The position numbers and the translations under genes are program-made. 49,580 nucleotides of DNA from Bacteroidota bacterium (GTDB lineage Bacteria > Bacteroidota > Bacteroidia > Chitinophagales > Saprospiraceae), in NCBI GenBank assembly GCA_963169455.1, contig CAUJDW010000116.1, forward strand, positions 1 through 49,580. Reading direction: 5' to 3'. Under the pieces are notes generated by a model that saw only the letters and a program-made list of their open reading frames with translations, was not told where the DNA came from and did no database searches. Positions 1-7,929 of the stretch are shown here, in pieces (positions within the stretch are counted from its first letter, which is position 1; each line of letters begins with the position of its first letter).

Positions 1-80
1 GAGGTATTCCTCCTTGAACGCCCTTTTTTTATGGTGCTCCTCTTGGTTATGGATATAATTTGCAACTGCTCCCAATTGGG

Positions 81-255
81 GATCGTTGGCAGGGGTGTGG
101 CGGTTTCGGCTTTGCTATAGATGTGTGATCCCTTCGGGATCGTTGGCAGGGGTGTGGCGGTTTCGGCTTTGCTATAGATGTGTGATCCCTTCGGGATCTT
201 TGGCAGGGGTGTGGCGGTTTGGTTTTGTTTATAAACATTTGATGCGTCCGGCATC
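81..255. repeat. 57-bp tandem repeat, three copies, each ending in a small hairpin
   Basis: The copies at 81-137 and 138-194 are identical. The third (195 to about 255) matches at its start and then diverges. Each copy carries an inverted repeat near its end: GATCCCTTCGGGATC at 127-141 and 184-198, and GATGC..GCATC at 241-255, so the hairpins are spaced exactly 57 bp apart. In the third copy both arms changed together, which keeps the stem. A further palindrome, CCCAATTGGG at 71-80, may be a decayed earlier copy. Reading frames here are only repeat translations and are not called as genes. The role is unknown. Confidence 0.85.
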
Positions 256-342
256 ATTCGAGACTGTTCAGAGCTTTTCAACGTTAAACATACAAGCTCA
301 AATAATTGTGTCGACACCCCAGAAAAGCCCGGTTATCAGGGG

Positions 343-432
343 AACCTGCAACCTGAAACCTGCAACCTGAAACCTGAAACCTGAAACCTGAAACCTGAAA
401 CCTGAAACCTGAAACCTGAAACCTGAAACCTG
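343..432. repeat. Heptanucleotide microsatellite (ACCTGAA)n, about 13 copies
   Basis: Consecutive 7-bp units ACCTGAA, with two early ACCTGCA variants, run without interruption. The unit length is not a multiple of three and no gene covers it. It looks like slippage-prone non-coding DNA. Confidence 0.9.
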
Positions 433-500
433 TAACACCCGATGGAGACTGGGAGGCCGGGAGAGGGGGAGACGAGGTGAGCCCAGGGCAAGCAAACGGG

Positions 501-564
501 ATGGCTATTTTGTTATATGGCTATATTGTTATATGGCTATATTGTTATACGGCTATATTGTTTT
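501..564. repeat. 16-bp AT-rich tandem repeat, four copies
   Basis: Units ATGGCTATATTGTTAT start at 501, 517, 533 and 549, with one or two base changes in the first and last copies. The TATATTGTTAT core resembles the AACAATATAAC stretches inside the mobile elements at 7741 and 26377, but the match is short. Confidence 0.85.
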
Positions 565-663
565 TACCCGGCTGATCCCGACAGGTGTCGGGAGAGGACG
601 GGATATGGCTGCTATGGGTGAAACTTCGGAAGTTTGGCTCTGAAACCCCAGGGAGACAGGGAG

Positions 664-684
664 GCCCGGCTCTGCGAGCCGGGC
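664..684 (-). terminator. Hairpin 3' of the GGGP synthase gene
   Basis: GCCCGGCTC (664-672), a three-base loop and GAGCCGGGC (676-684) form a perfect 9-bp stem 16 bases beyond the stop codon of the minus-strand gene ending at 701. No clear T-run follows. Its position supports a transcription end. Confidence 0.6.
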
Positions 685-700
685 AGGCCTTCATGCCTGC

Positions 701-1447
701 TTACCTGCGCACGGCGGCGGCCATTTCACTCAGCAGGCTGCTGTCGCGTTCGATGGCGTTGCCGACGACCACTACGTTGGCGCCGGCCCGGGCGGCGCGG
801 TGGGCAAGTTCCGGGTTGCGGATGCCACCGCCGGCGAGCAGGGGGAGGGAAATTTCGCGGCTGATGCAGTTGATCATTTCGGCGGAAACGGCCCTTTGGG
901 CGCCGCTGCCGGCATCGAGGTAGATGAGGCGCAGGCCGAGCATTTCGCCGGCCAGGGCGGTGGCCAGGGCGATGTCGGGCTTGTCATGTGGGATCGGAGC
1001 GGTATGGCTCATATAGGAAACCGTCGTCGGCACGCCGCCGTCGATGAGCATATAGCCGGTGCCGATCACCTCCAGGGGGCTCTGGTGCAGGTAGGGCGCG
1101 CTGATGACCTGCTGCCCGATGAGCAGTTCGGGGTTGCGGCCGGAGATAAGTGAGAGGAAAAGCAGGGCGTCGGCCTGGTGGTTGATCTGGAGCGGGCTTC
1201 CGGGGAAAAGCACGATGGGCAGGCTGCAGCCGGCGCGCAGCGCGGCCAGGCAGGCGGCCAGGCGGTCGGCCATGAGCAGGCTTCCGCCGAGGAAAATGAA
1301 ATCGACGCCGGCAGCCTCGCTCCGGCGGGCCAGCTTTTCGAGCTGGCTGTCATTCGCCTTATCGGGATCGGCCAGCAGGGCGAAGCGGGTTTGCCCCAAT
1401 TGCTTGGCCTCCAGCATCTGTTGGTAAATTTTTCCCAGGCCGGCCAT
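701..1447 (-). CDS. Geranylgeranylglyceryl phosphate synthase family protein (PcrB-like)
   Basis: This 248-residue protein matches the GGGP synthase / PcrB family of TIM barrels, which join a polyprenyl diphosphate to glycerol-1-phosphate in the cytoplasm. Visible family features are the early ALLADPDK segment, FLGGSLL (phosphate-binding strand), the VLFPGSPLQI segment, GTGYMLIDGG, the YLDAGSG motif and the C-terminal LLAGGGIRNPE and VVVGNAIE phosphate-binding loops. The length is normal for the family. Bacterial members outside Bacillus have been reported in Bacteroidota, so its presence needs no recent transfer from archaea. It stands just downstream of, and on the same strand as, the DUF3857 pair (63-base gap), with a hairpin after it. 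The prenyl chain length and the physiological product cannot be read from the sequence. Confidence 0.88.
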   Translation of the reverse strand: MAGLGKIYQQMLEAKQLGQTRFALLADPDKANDSQLEKLARRSEAAGVDFIFLGGSLLMADRLAACLAALRAGCSLPIVLFPGSPLQINHQADALLFLSLISGRNPELLIGQQVISAPYLHQSPLEVIGTGYMLIDGGVPTTVSYMSHTAPIPHDKPDIALATALAGEMLGLRLIYLDAGSGAQRAVSAEMINCISREISLPLLAGGGIRNPELAHRAARAGANVVVVGNAIERDSSLLSEMAAAVRR

Positions 1448-1510
1448 ATTCCTGTTTTGGTGCCGGGGTAAATATAGCCAATATTCCCGGGCCGGGCGAA
1501 CAAGGCGGCA

Positions 1511-3418
1511 TCAAGTCTTTTTTTCCACCAGCACCAGTTTGGCTTTGTCCGCCCTGGCCACCTCGGCCAGGAAGTTGCGGAAGGCCTCGTACTGTTCGGC
1601 CGGCAGGTGGAAGGGGCGCATCTCGAAACGGCGGATGTAGGTGGCCTTGCCGGCTCCGGGCACGACTTCAGCACGGTAGGAGGCGTATTCCTCTTCCAGT
1701 TGAACCGGCCCTTCCGGCAGGCTTTCCAGCTGGAAATCCGGAGGGTAGTGCAGGAAAATAGTGTCAACATGGACGAAGCCCGAGCGGGAGACAAGGGGGA
1801 AACGGCGGCTGTTCATTTTCCCGGGCGCTCTGTCAAAAGGGTTGATGGGGTTGATGGGGATGAAAAGGCGTTTGCCAGCGCGGGAGGCAAAGCGGGGCAT
1901 GCTGCCCGCCCACTCCACGCCGGCTTCCGGCTTATCGGGGTTTGCATGTACCTGCAATTGCTCCAGCCTGAACGATGGCAGGCCGGTTTTCTGCCGGACG
2001 AACCATTTTTCGAGGTTCCCGGGAGAGAGCCAGGATTTGGCGGAGCGAAATGCCTCATGTTCGGCGCCTCTGGCCTGCAGCGTGGAACGGGCTGTGGCGC
2101 TGCCGTCGGCCTGCACGCTGATTTCCGTCCGGCTGCTGGCCAGGTTATCTTCCGGACGGAGCCCCGGTGTGCGCACCAGCCGGCCGCCATTTTCCGTGAC
2201 CAGCAAAACGTTGCGGTTGCTGTTGTCCTCGCCGATATAACCCAACGGCATGTTCGTGCTGGTGCATTCCAGCCAGATATTTTCTCCCGGCACGTACAGG
2301 ATGACGTGGTTGAAGAGAGGCTTGGTAAAATCATCCTGCACTTCGTAGGGCAGTTCGCCGCTTTTGATCAGGGCTGGATAAGCGGTGACGCCCACCTCCC
2401 GGAGCAGTGCTTTCATGAAATTCACCAGAGCCTTGCAATCGCCGTACTTGTTTTCGGCCACATATTGTGCATGGAAGGGCTGCCAGCCGCCGATGCCGAG
2501 TTGCACGCTCACATACCGCATATTGCTTTGCAGGTAGCGGTACAAGCGTTCGGCCTTTTCGGCATTTGAAGGCGCATCGGCGGCCAGGGCCCGCACCTCG
2601 GCGGCCAGGGCTGGCGGAAGTTCATCACGCCCTTCATAAAGGCGGTGGACAAAAGCGCCATAGTCCTTCCAGCTCGACATGCTGCCCTGATACCCCCCGA
2701 TCGCAAAGCGGCCGGGAGCTGTCAGCACCCGCGGCAGGGTTTCGTAATCGGAGGGGCTGAAAGGCTCCCGCCCGATGGCTTTCAGGCCGCCGGCCTGCCA
2801 GGTATAGGCCGTCATGCCCTTCGATTCTTCCACCCGCGGTTCAATATCTATGTTCAGCACCTGATAGTGCAACGGAATGTCGGCCGGCAGGCTCACGGAA
2901 AAGTGAGCACTTTCCACGCTCTGGTTGTAGTCCTGTATCTCCCAGGTGGGGAAAGTGGCGAAATAGAGGCCTTTCACTGCGATCTCGTATTCATAGGCCA
3001 GGGTATAGGGATACTGGCTGTGGTTTACTTCCAGGAGCTTGTAGCGATCGTCCTGGTAAATGGAAAACCCGTCCACAGCGGCAAAATCCCGGATCTCCTC
3101 TTTGCCCACTTTCCGGACTTCCCTTCCGGAGGCGTCGAAAATGCGGGCTTCAAAGCGCCTGACCTTTGTGTCGGCATCGTAAAAGGCCACGACGGTATTG
3201 GCGTTGCTCTCCTTGTTCAGAAGGGTTACGGCTTTCCGGCGGGTGATGACGCCCTCCCTGTCCGACCCGGCTACGAACTGGTAGGATTCTTCCCTGACGA
3301 CCTCACTGGCGTTGGCAAGCAGGCTGTCGGGTATTTCAAAAGCGGAATAGTTCTGGGCAGCCGGCGCAAGCGGCGCCAGCAGGGCCACTAATGCAAAAGC
3401 GATGATCGGGCTGGGCAT
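1511..3418 (-). CDS. Exported DUF3857 / transglutaminase-core protein (catalytic-type)
   Basis: The start at 3418 is chosen because it begins a clear signal peptide (MPSPIIAFALVALLAPLAPAAQ). The longer frame back to 3502 would overlap the upstream gene by 77 bases. The protein is about 635 residues: an N-terminal DUF3857 beta domain (roughly residues 40-240), a transglutaminase-like core (about 240-420) and a C-terminal beta-rich tail. The papain-like core keeps a candidate Cys in KYGDCKALVNFM and a candidate His in FNHVILYVP. It probably acts in the periplasm or at the cell surface as a peptidase or cross-linking enzyme of unknown substrate. It starts 7 bases after the end of a second DUF3857 gene, so the two are almost certainly co-transcribed. 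The family assignment is firm; the function is not. Confidence 0.87.
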   Translation of the reverse strand: MPSPIIAFALVALLAPLAPAAQNYSAFEIPDSLLANASEVVREESYQFVAGSDREGVITRRKAVTLLNKESNANTVVAFYDADTKVRRFEARIFDASGREVRKVGKEEIRDFAAVDGFSIYQDDRYKLLEVNHSQYPYTLAYEYEIAVKGLYFATFPTWEIQDYNQSVESAHFSVSLPADIPLHYQVLNIDIEPRVEESKGMTAYTWQAGGLKAIGREPFSPSDYETLPRVLTAPGRFAIGGYQGSMSSWKDYGAFVHRLYEGRDELPPALAAEVRALAADAPSNAEKAERLYRYLQSNMRYVSVQLGIGGWQPFHAQYVAENKYGDCKALVNFMKALLREVGVTAYPALIKSGELPYEVQDDFTKPLFNHVILYVPGENIWLECTSTNMPLGYIGEDNSNRNVLLVTENGGRLVRTPGLRPEDNLASSRTEISVQADGSATARSTLQARGAEHEAFRSAKSWLSPGNLEKWFVRQKTGLPSFRLEQLQVHANPDKPEAGVEWAGSMPRFASRAGKRLFIPINPINPFDRAPGKMNSRRFPLVSRSGFVHVDTIFLHYPPDFQLESLPEGPVQLEEEYASYRAEVVPGAGKATYIRRFEMRPFHLPAEQYEAFRNFLAEVARADKAKLVLVEKKT

Positions 3419-3425
3419 GGCAAAC

Positions 3426-5453
3426 TCACATTTGTTTTTTGAAAACGATCTGCTCGCCCTGCTTCTGGAGCAGGATATCGAAGAAGTTTTTGATGCCCGC
3501 ATATTCCCCGGCCTCGAAATGCAGCTGGTGCAGCGACAAGCGGCAGATCACCCTGATTCTGCCCTGCCCCATGTCGCTGGCCAGATACTCGAATTTGCCG
3601 CCATCGTTGGGCAGGGTGTACTTCACGGACTCCGGCAGTTCCTCTAAAACGTAACCTTCCGGAGTGTTTATCAGGTATATATCATGGAGTTCGAAGGGGT
3701 AGTTGATATCGACGGGATAGTTGCGGGCCTGGATTTTGAAAGGGTTTTCATCGAATTCCGGCATCGCGACGGGGTTGAAGTAGATGAAATCGCCGGATAC
3801 CTGTGCGCAGGCCGGCACATCGGCATGGAAGGAAAGGTTAAGAGGCTCTTCCAGTTTGTCTTCGCCTTTGAAGCCCAGGTTTGCCACCTCCGTATCGGGG
3901 AAACGTTCCTGCCAGCCTTCTTTTACAAAAGAACACGCCCGGTCTTCCAGGATTTGTTGCCGGTAGTCGACGGCGAAGTATCCTTCGTGTTTTTCCTGCA
4001 CTTCGAAGTGAGCGCTGCCCTGTTCGCCGATCGTGGCCTGGACAATGCGCGCCGTTTTGGACATTGGCGGCTTCAGTTCTATCCACTGGGGCCCGTCGGG
4101 GTTTACTATCCAACCCATGCCGTTGAGGGTGCTGGGCCGGGGGATGCCGGCCGGGCGGGCCCCGCTGCCCAGGTCGAGCACCTGATACTGGCCATTGAGG
4201 CTGGCGATGACGGCAACGTGGTCAAACTGGTTGAGGATGGGGTAGAGGTCCAGCATTTTGCCGTGGCCCCTGGTGCTCACCAGCAAGGGGTAACATTCCA
4301 CCTCGAGGGCGGTGAGTGCGGACAGCAGCAGCAGGTTGAGCGAGCCGCTGGGCCCTTTGCGCAGCTTCAGGCATTCCTCCACATCCGGATCGGCCAGGAT
4401 GCTGAAGTTTTCATCCCATTGCATGATTTTGGCCAGGTGCGCATAGGCGCGCAGGGCCTTCTCCTCCTTGGTGGCGGCGCCGGCCAATACGGGCCCGAGT
4501 TCTTCCATTACCGCCCGCTGGAAACGGCTTTTGGTAAACTGATGCCCAAAGTGCTCGTGCTCCATCAACTCCTTCGCCAATGCCGGCCAGTCGGACAATA
4601 TCGGTTTGTACCCACTTCCCGGGTATTGTACAGAACGCAGCTGAAAGCGCAGCCGCGCCAGGTAATCATCCATGGTGGTGACAAAAGATTCCTCCCTCAT
4701 GGCAGGCACGTCCTTCATCACGAAGCGGTAGGAGTTGATATTGGCCTGCACCTGGCTGATGCCGCGCTGCTGGTTGCCGAACACATCCGACTGCACGACG
4801 TTCGGCACCCGGATGGTTTCCGTGCGCTGATCGGTTTCCGAGATGTCATAACTGCGGCCCTGGTTGAGGAAGATATAGTCGTACCATTCCGGAATCCTGA
4901 GGCGAAGTTCGCTGTAGAGGGTTGGTATCTCTCTTTGAAAATACCATTCCCGGAGGCTGAAATAATACTCCGACTCCAGGTGGTACTCATATTCCAGGAC
5001 GGCCCCCTCCTCGAGGCGGGGAAAGGTGAATTTCATTCTGATCCAGTCATCGTTCACTTTTTCTTCAAATACCTCGCTTTTGCCCACGCTGTAAGCCTCT
5101 CCGTCGGGCGTGATGGTTTGAGCTTTAAAAGAAGTGATCTTTTCCCCCGATTTCCGGTAGCCGATGGAGGCATCGCCGTAATCGAAGCCGCTTCGCTTGA
5201 GTATCTTGATGCGCCGGTGGTGTATCAGGATGAATTTGAGTTTGCCGTCGGCGAGGTCGAAGAAAATGTTGCCGTAATCGGCCAGCAGCAGCGCCGTGGC
5301 GGCTGTATCCGGTTCGTAGCGCGTCATGCTTAATTCTTCCGGTGGTATTTTCCCCCATTTGAGAGGTTCTTTCTGAGCCTGGGCGGGGAGGATGAACAGG
5401 AGGAAGAGCAGGGCGGAGAGCCCGTAGCGTGGAGACGAGGCAATTTTCTTCAT
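3426..5453 (-). CDS. Exported DUF3857 / transglutaminase-like protein, core apparently without the catalytic Cys
   Basis: A 675-residue protein with a signal peptide (about residues 1-26, ending PAQAQ), a DUF3857 N-terminal domain and a transglutaminase-like core. Where the active paralogue downstream has GDCKALVNFM, this one reads RKGPSGSLNLLLLSAL, so the nucleophile position appears to be Ser. The later LVSTRGHGKM and QFDHVAVIA strands are kept. This pattern suggests a structural or binding role rather than catalysis, or a partner of the downstream protein (inference). It is the first gene of the pair; the next starts 7 bases after its stop. The start ATG at 5453 directly precedes the signal sequence MKKIASSPRYG. 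About 160 bases upstream (5454-5616) hold no other gene. Confidence 0.87.
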   Translation of the reverse strand: MKKIASSPRYGLSALLFLLFILPAQAQKEPLKWGKIPPEELSMTRYEPDTAATALLLADYGNIFFDLADGKLKFILIHHRRIKILKRSGFDYGDASIGYRKSGEKITSFKAQTITPDGEAYSVGKSEVFEEKVNDDWIRMKFTFPRLEEGAVLEYEYHLESEYYFSLREWYFQREIPTLYSELRLRIPEWYDYIFLNQGRSYDISETDQRTETIRVPNVVQSDVFGNQQRGISQVQANINSYRFVMKDVPAMREESFVTTMDDYLARLRFQLRSVQYPGSGYKPILSDWPALAKELMEHEHFGHQFTKSRFQRAVMEELGPVLAGAATKEEKALRAYAHLAKIMQWDENFSILADPDVEECLKLRKGPSGSLNLLLLSALTALEVECYPLLVSTRGHGKMLDLYPILNQFDHVAVIASLNGQYQVLDLGSGARPAGIPRPSTLNGMGWIVNPDGPQWIELKPPMSKTARIVQATIGEQGSAHFEVQEKHEGYFAVDYRQQILEDRACSFVKEGWQERFPDTEVANLGFKGEDKLEEPLNLSFHADVPACAQVSGDFIYFNPVAMPEFDENPFKIQARNYPVDINYPFELHDIYLINTPEGYVLEELPESVKYTLPNDGGKFEYLASDMGQGRIRVICRLSLHQLHFEAGEYAGIKNFFDILLQKQGEQIVFKKQM

Positions 5454-5616
5454 GATACTATTTTAAAATCGCTAACGACAATGTCGCCTCCAAATATAAG
5501 ACACTGCTTCCAGCCGGGCAAGAGATTCGGCAGGCAGCCGGCCCGGCTGGAAAAATTTTCCAATGTATGATGCATAAAAAACAAGGCCTGCCGGCTTCCG
5601 GAAACCCTGCTGCGCC

Positions 5617-6063
5617 TCACATTTCAGGTGACTGGCGGGCACAGCGCCTGACCCGGAAAAGAACCTCCGGGCCCGGAGGCGTTTCGCGCAGTGCGTATTC
5701 GCCAGGCAGAATGCAAAAAGGCAGGAGCCCCAGGGCTGCTGCAACTTCGGGGGAGAGGCAATACGGCTCCCGGATTTCAAAAGAGCCTTCGAAATACCTG
5801 GCGCGGGCGGCGCCGGCCAGAAAGTCGCGGAGGAAAATACATTTCAGAAGAGACTCCCGCACATTCAGGGAAGCGAATTGCGCCAGGCAGTTTTTGCCAT
5901 CCGGCATGAAATGCCCCCCGCCCTGCCACAATTCTACCCGGCAGATACCCACGTGGCGGCATTCCTGCCTGGGGTTGCCCAGGGTGACGGCGAGCAGGGC
6001 CGGAGGCAAATGGATGATGCCATTCCGCGCAGGCCCGGCAAGGGTGTTCTGGACAGGTTTCAT
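5617..6063 (-). CDS. Conserved-looking hypothetical protein, 148 aa
   Basis: I do not recognise a named domain. The protein is compact, with no signal peptide or membrane segment, and contains a GICRVELWQGGGHF segment, several Cys residues and a Pro/Gly-rich second half. It begins 19 bases after the stop of the 381-residue gene upstream and shares its strand, so it is probably the last gene of a three-gene operon starting at 7716. Its base composition matches its neighbours. Overlapping plus-strand frames of similar length look like shadows because their translations are Arg-rich and low in hydrophobic pattern. Confidence 0.6.
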   Translation of the reverse strand: MKPVQNTLAGPARNGIIHLPPALLAVTLGNPRQECRHVGICRVELWQGGGHFMPDGKNCLAQFASLNVRESLLKCIFLRDFLAGAARARYFEGSFEIREPYCLSPEVAAALGLLPFCILPGEYALRETPPGPEVLFRVRRCARQSPEM

Positions 6064-6082
6064 AGCTTCAGGTTGGAAATGT

Positions 6083-7228
6083 TCAATCCGAAAAACCGTA
6101 AAGCAGATCCTTCAGTTTGGACCCCTTCAGTTCGGCGATATTATAAGCTTCGTTGAACCGGTCGATGGAATATCGGACGTCTTTTTTCAAATTGGAGAAT
6201 TGAACCGGAAGCTGGGTTCCGCACTCCTTTTCATTCGGATAATTGGACAGGATGATCTCGAATTTCTGGTAGTATTTGGTGCCCTGCGCGACGAAGCCGT
6301 TGTACTTTTGGATAAAGTCGATCAGGCGGTCGACGGCGAATTCGAGGTTGATCTGCTGTTTGATGGTTCTGGGAGACTGTGGGTTTTCCTTAAGTTGCTG
6401 CTCCAGCGACGATATATAAACCCCCAGCAACTCGTAAACCTTTTCCCAGTCATCCTCCTTCCTGCATACATCCAGGGCCGTATGGTAGCCGATAACGCCT
6501 ACATAATCAGAAAACAGGGCGATGCACTCTTCTTTGAGGGTGGCGTTATTCTGTTTGAGGTATTCCGTTTCGTAGTAAACGGTGGCCAATTCTGAATTCA
6601 TGCGAGCTGTAAAATCGAGAATACAGGAAATGTTATCGAGTTCTTTTTCCCGTTCGCCGGTTTCTCCTCCTCCGATCAAGGAAGCGACCAGGGAAAAAGT
6701 GGTGGACAAATACGGGTTTGAATTGAGTATTGCGGGCAGTTTCAGGGCGTTCTCCTTTCTCAGGCGCTTTTCCAGCACCCCCCTGGCGTTCTGAAATTCC
6801 GGGTAGGAATTGGGGTTGGATAGCCTCATGACATCCTGGTAGGTCTGGAGGGTAGAAAAATGGTGGTCCAGGCCCAGTACCTTTTCATAGAGGAGGCGAA
6901 TGAGGTCCAACCCCTTTTTATAACGGATCTTGGAGAGTTCCAGGCCGAAGAACATTTCCGTTTGCTCGCGCTGCTCCAGCAGGTTGATCTTGGAATTCAG
7001 GAGGCGGATGAACTCGCCTCTGTTGCCCGGCTCCTTGCCCAATGCCCGGTTGATACGATTCAATTCCTCGTCGATGGCCAGCATCTCTTCTTCAAAATGG
7101 AGCTGTTCCTGCTGAACGGAGGCGCTGAGCTCCAGGAGCACCTCTGCAATGCCGGCTGTAGTGTCCGGAAGAGACTGGCCCGCAAGCGGCAGGAAGGCCA
7201 GAGCAGTTGTTACGCACCAGGTTTTCAT
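6083..7228 (-). CDS. Exported helical protein of unknown function, 381 aa
   Basis: There is an N-terminal signal peptide (MKTWCVTTALAFLPLAGQSLP). The rest is strongly alpha-helical and charged, with likely coiled-coil stretches around residues 38-110 (QEQLHFEEEMLAIDEELNRI and onward) and again near 200-300. No enzyme motif was seen. It lies 8 bases downstream of the small exported protein at 7237-7716 and 19 bases upstream of the 148-residue protein, so the three form a tight operon. Co-export of a helical and a beta-rich partner is plausible but unproven. The start at 7228 is fixed by the signal peptide. Confidence 0.75.
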   Translation of the reverse strand: MKTWCVTTALAFLPLAGQSLPDTTAGIAEVLLELSASVQQEQLHFEEEMLAIDEELNRINRALGKEPGNRGEFIRLLNSKINLLEQREQTEMFFGLELSKIRYKKGLDLIRLLYEKVLGLDHHFSTLQTYQDVMRLSNPNSYPEFQNARGVLEKRLRKENALKLPAILNSNPYLSTTFSLVASLIGGGETGEREKELDNISCILDFTARMNSELATVYYETEYLKQNNATLKEECIALFSDYVGVIGYHTALDVCRKEDDWEKVYELLGVYISSLEQQLKENPQSPRTIKQQINLEFAVDRLIDFIQKYNGFVAQGTKYYQKFEIILSNYPNEKECGTQLPVQFSNLKKDVRYSIDRFNEAYNIAELKGSKLKDLLYGFSD

Positions 7229-7236
7229 AGCCAGAT

Positions 7237-7716
7237 TTATTTTTGTGCGAAGGAAATAATGTAGTGGGTGTCCGTTTCAACAACCGGGTACTCCCCTTTG
7301 GAGATCATGCCGGCGCCGGGGGGCGTTTCCGAACCCGAAATAATGCCCTGCGGGATTTCGAAATCTTCCTGCAACTCGAAAGCGCCGCCTGCAAATTGAA
7401 GCTGAGCTTCCTCCGCGCTGATGCTGTTTTTGCCGATTTCCAGGCGCCAGAATCCCTCTTTTGACCAGATAAGGCTGCCACTGGCCTCCGGAATATATCC
7501 GCTGCCTTGCCGGGCTTCTTCTTCCTGGCTGCTGACCGAACAGAGCCCCCGCTGGTCGCAGTTCGGCCCCCGGCCAAGGTCGAGGCCTACCTCCGCCTGG
7601 ATTTCGGACGGCGCGGGGGCGGCGCCCAGCTGAGAAGCCGTAACAGCGCTCCCGCCGGCCAGACAGACAAAAAATGCAGGGATCAGGTTTTTGAAAGAAA
7701 GTATTGTTGTTTTCAT
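7237..7716 (-). CDS. Small exported protein with a Cys pair, first gene of a three-gene operon
   Basis: The start at 7716 begins a good signal peptide (MKTTILSFKNLIPAFFVCLAGG, cleavage after TA). The longer frame back to 7812 would read through the mobile element and is rejected. The mature part of about 130 residues carries a PNCDQRGLCSV motif that could form a disulfide, followed by beta-prone and acidic sequence ending HYIISFAQK. I recognise no family. The mobile element ends only 24 bases upstream of the ATG, so the gene's natural promoter is either inside that element or was displaced by it. Confidence 0.7.
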   Translation of the reverse strand: MKTTILSFKNLIPAFFVCLAGGSAVTASQLGAAPAPSEIQAEVGLDLGRGPNCDQRGLCSVSSQEEEARQGSGYIPEASGSLIWSKEGFWRLEIGKNSISAEEAQLQFAGGAFELQEDFEIPQGIISGSETPPGAGMISKGEYPVVETDTHYIISFAQK

Positions 7717-7740
7717 AGCTCTGTACATTTTGATTGTTAT

Positions 7741-7872
7741 TAAGTAGTTAGTTGGACACATTTGGCAGAACAATATTACAATCCAACAATATAACTCCAG
7801 CTCCAGGAACAATGCTATCGAGGCCGTATTTCCGAAGCAGTATGAGTTACAATAAATGTGCCCAACTACTTA
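7741..7872. mobile_element. MITE-like element, copy 1 (TA-flanked, terminal inverted repeats)
   Basis: This 132-bp stretch is about 90 percent identical to 26377-26506 across its whole length. Its ends are inverted repeats: left TAAGTAGTTAGTTGGACACATTT (with an AGTT duplication relative to copy 2), right AAATGTGCCCAACTACTTA. Both copies are bounded by TA, as expected for a TA-target (IS630/Tc1-mariner-type) element in which TA is duplicated; this family link is an inference. It has no coding capacity and would need a transposase from elsewhere. It sits 24 bases upstream of the start codon at 7716. Confidence 0.85.
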
Positions 7873-7929
7873 GCCCGGGCAGGCATACTACCTGCAGCGC
7901 CCCAAAGGCGGATGAAAGGCTTTATTGCC

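Noticed and set aside
47-238. Minus-strand ORF with three KPPHPCQRS repeats
   Set aside because: It is only the translation of the 57-bp DNA repeat, which happens to be a multiple of three.
81-432. CRISPR array
   Set aside because: The 57-bp and 7-bp repeats are contiguous, without unique spacers, and no cas gene is near.
701-1447. Recent transfer of an archaeal lipid gene
   Set aside because: GGGP synthase family members occur in Bacteroidota and the base composition matches the neighbours.
3684-5333. Plus-strand ORF of 549 codons opposite the DUF3857 gene
   Set aside because: The minus-strand protein has a signal peptide and a known domain; the plus frame has neither.
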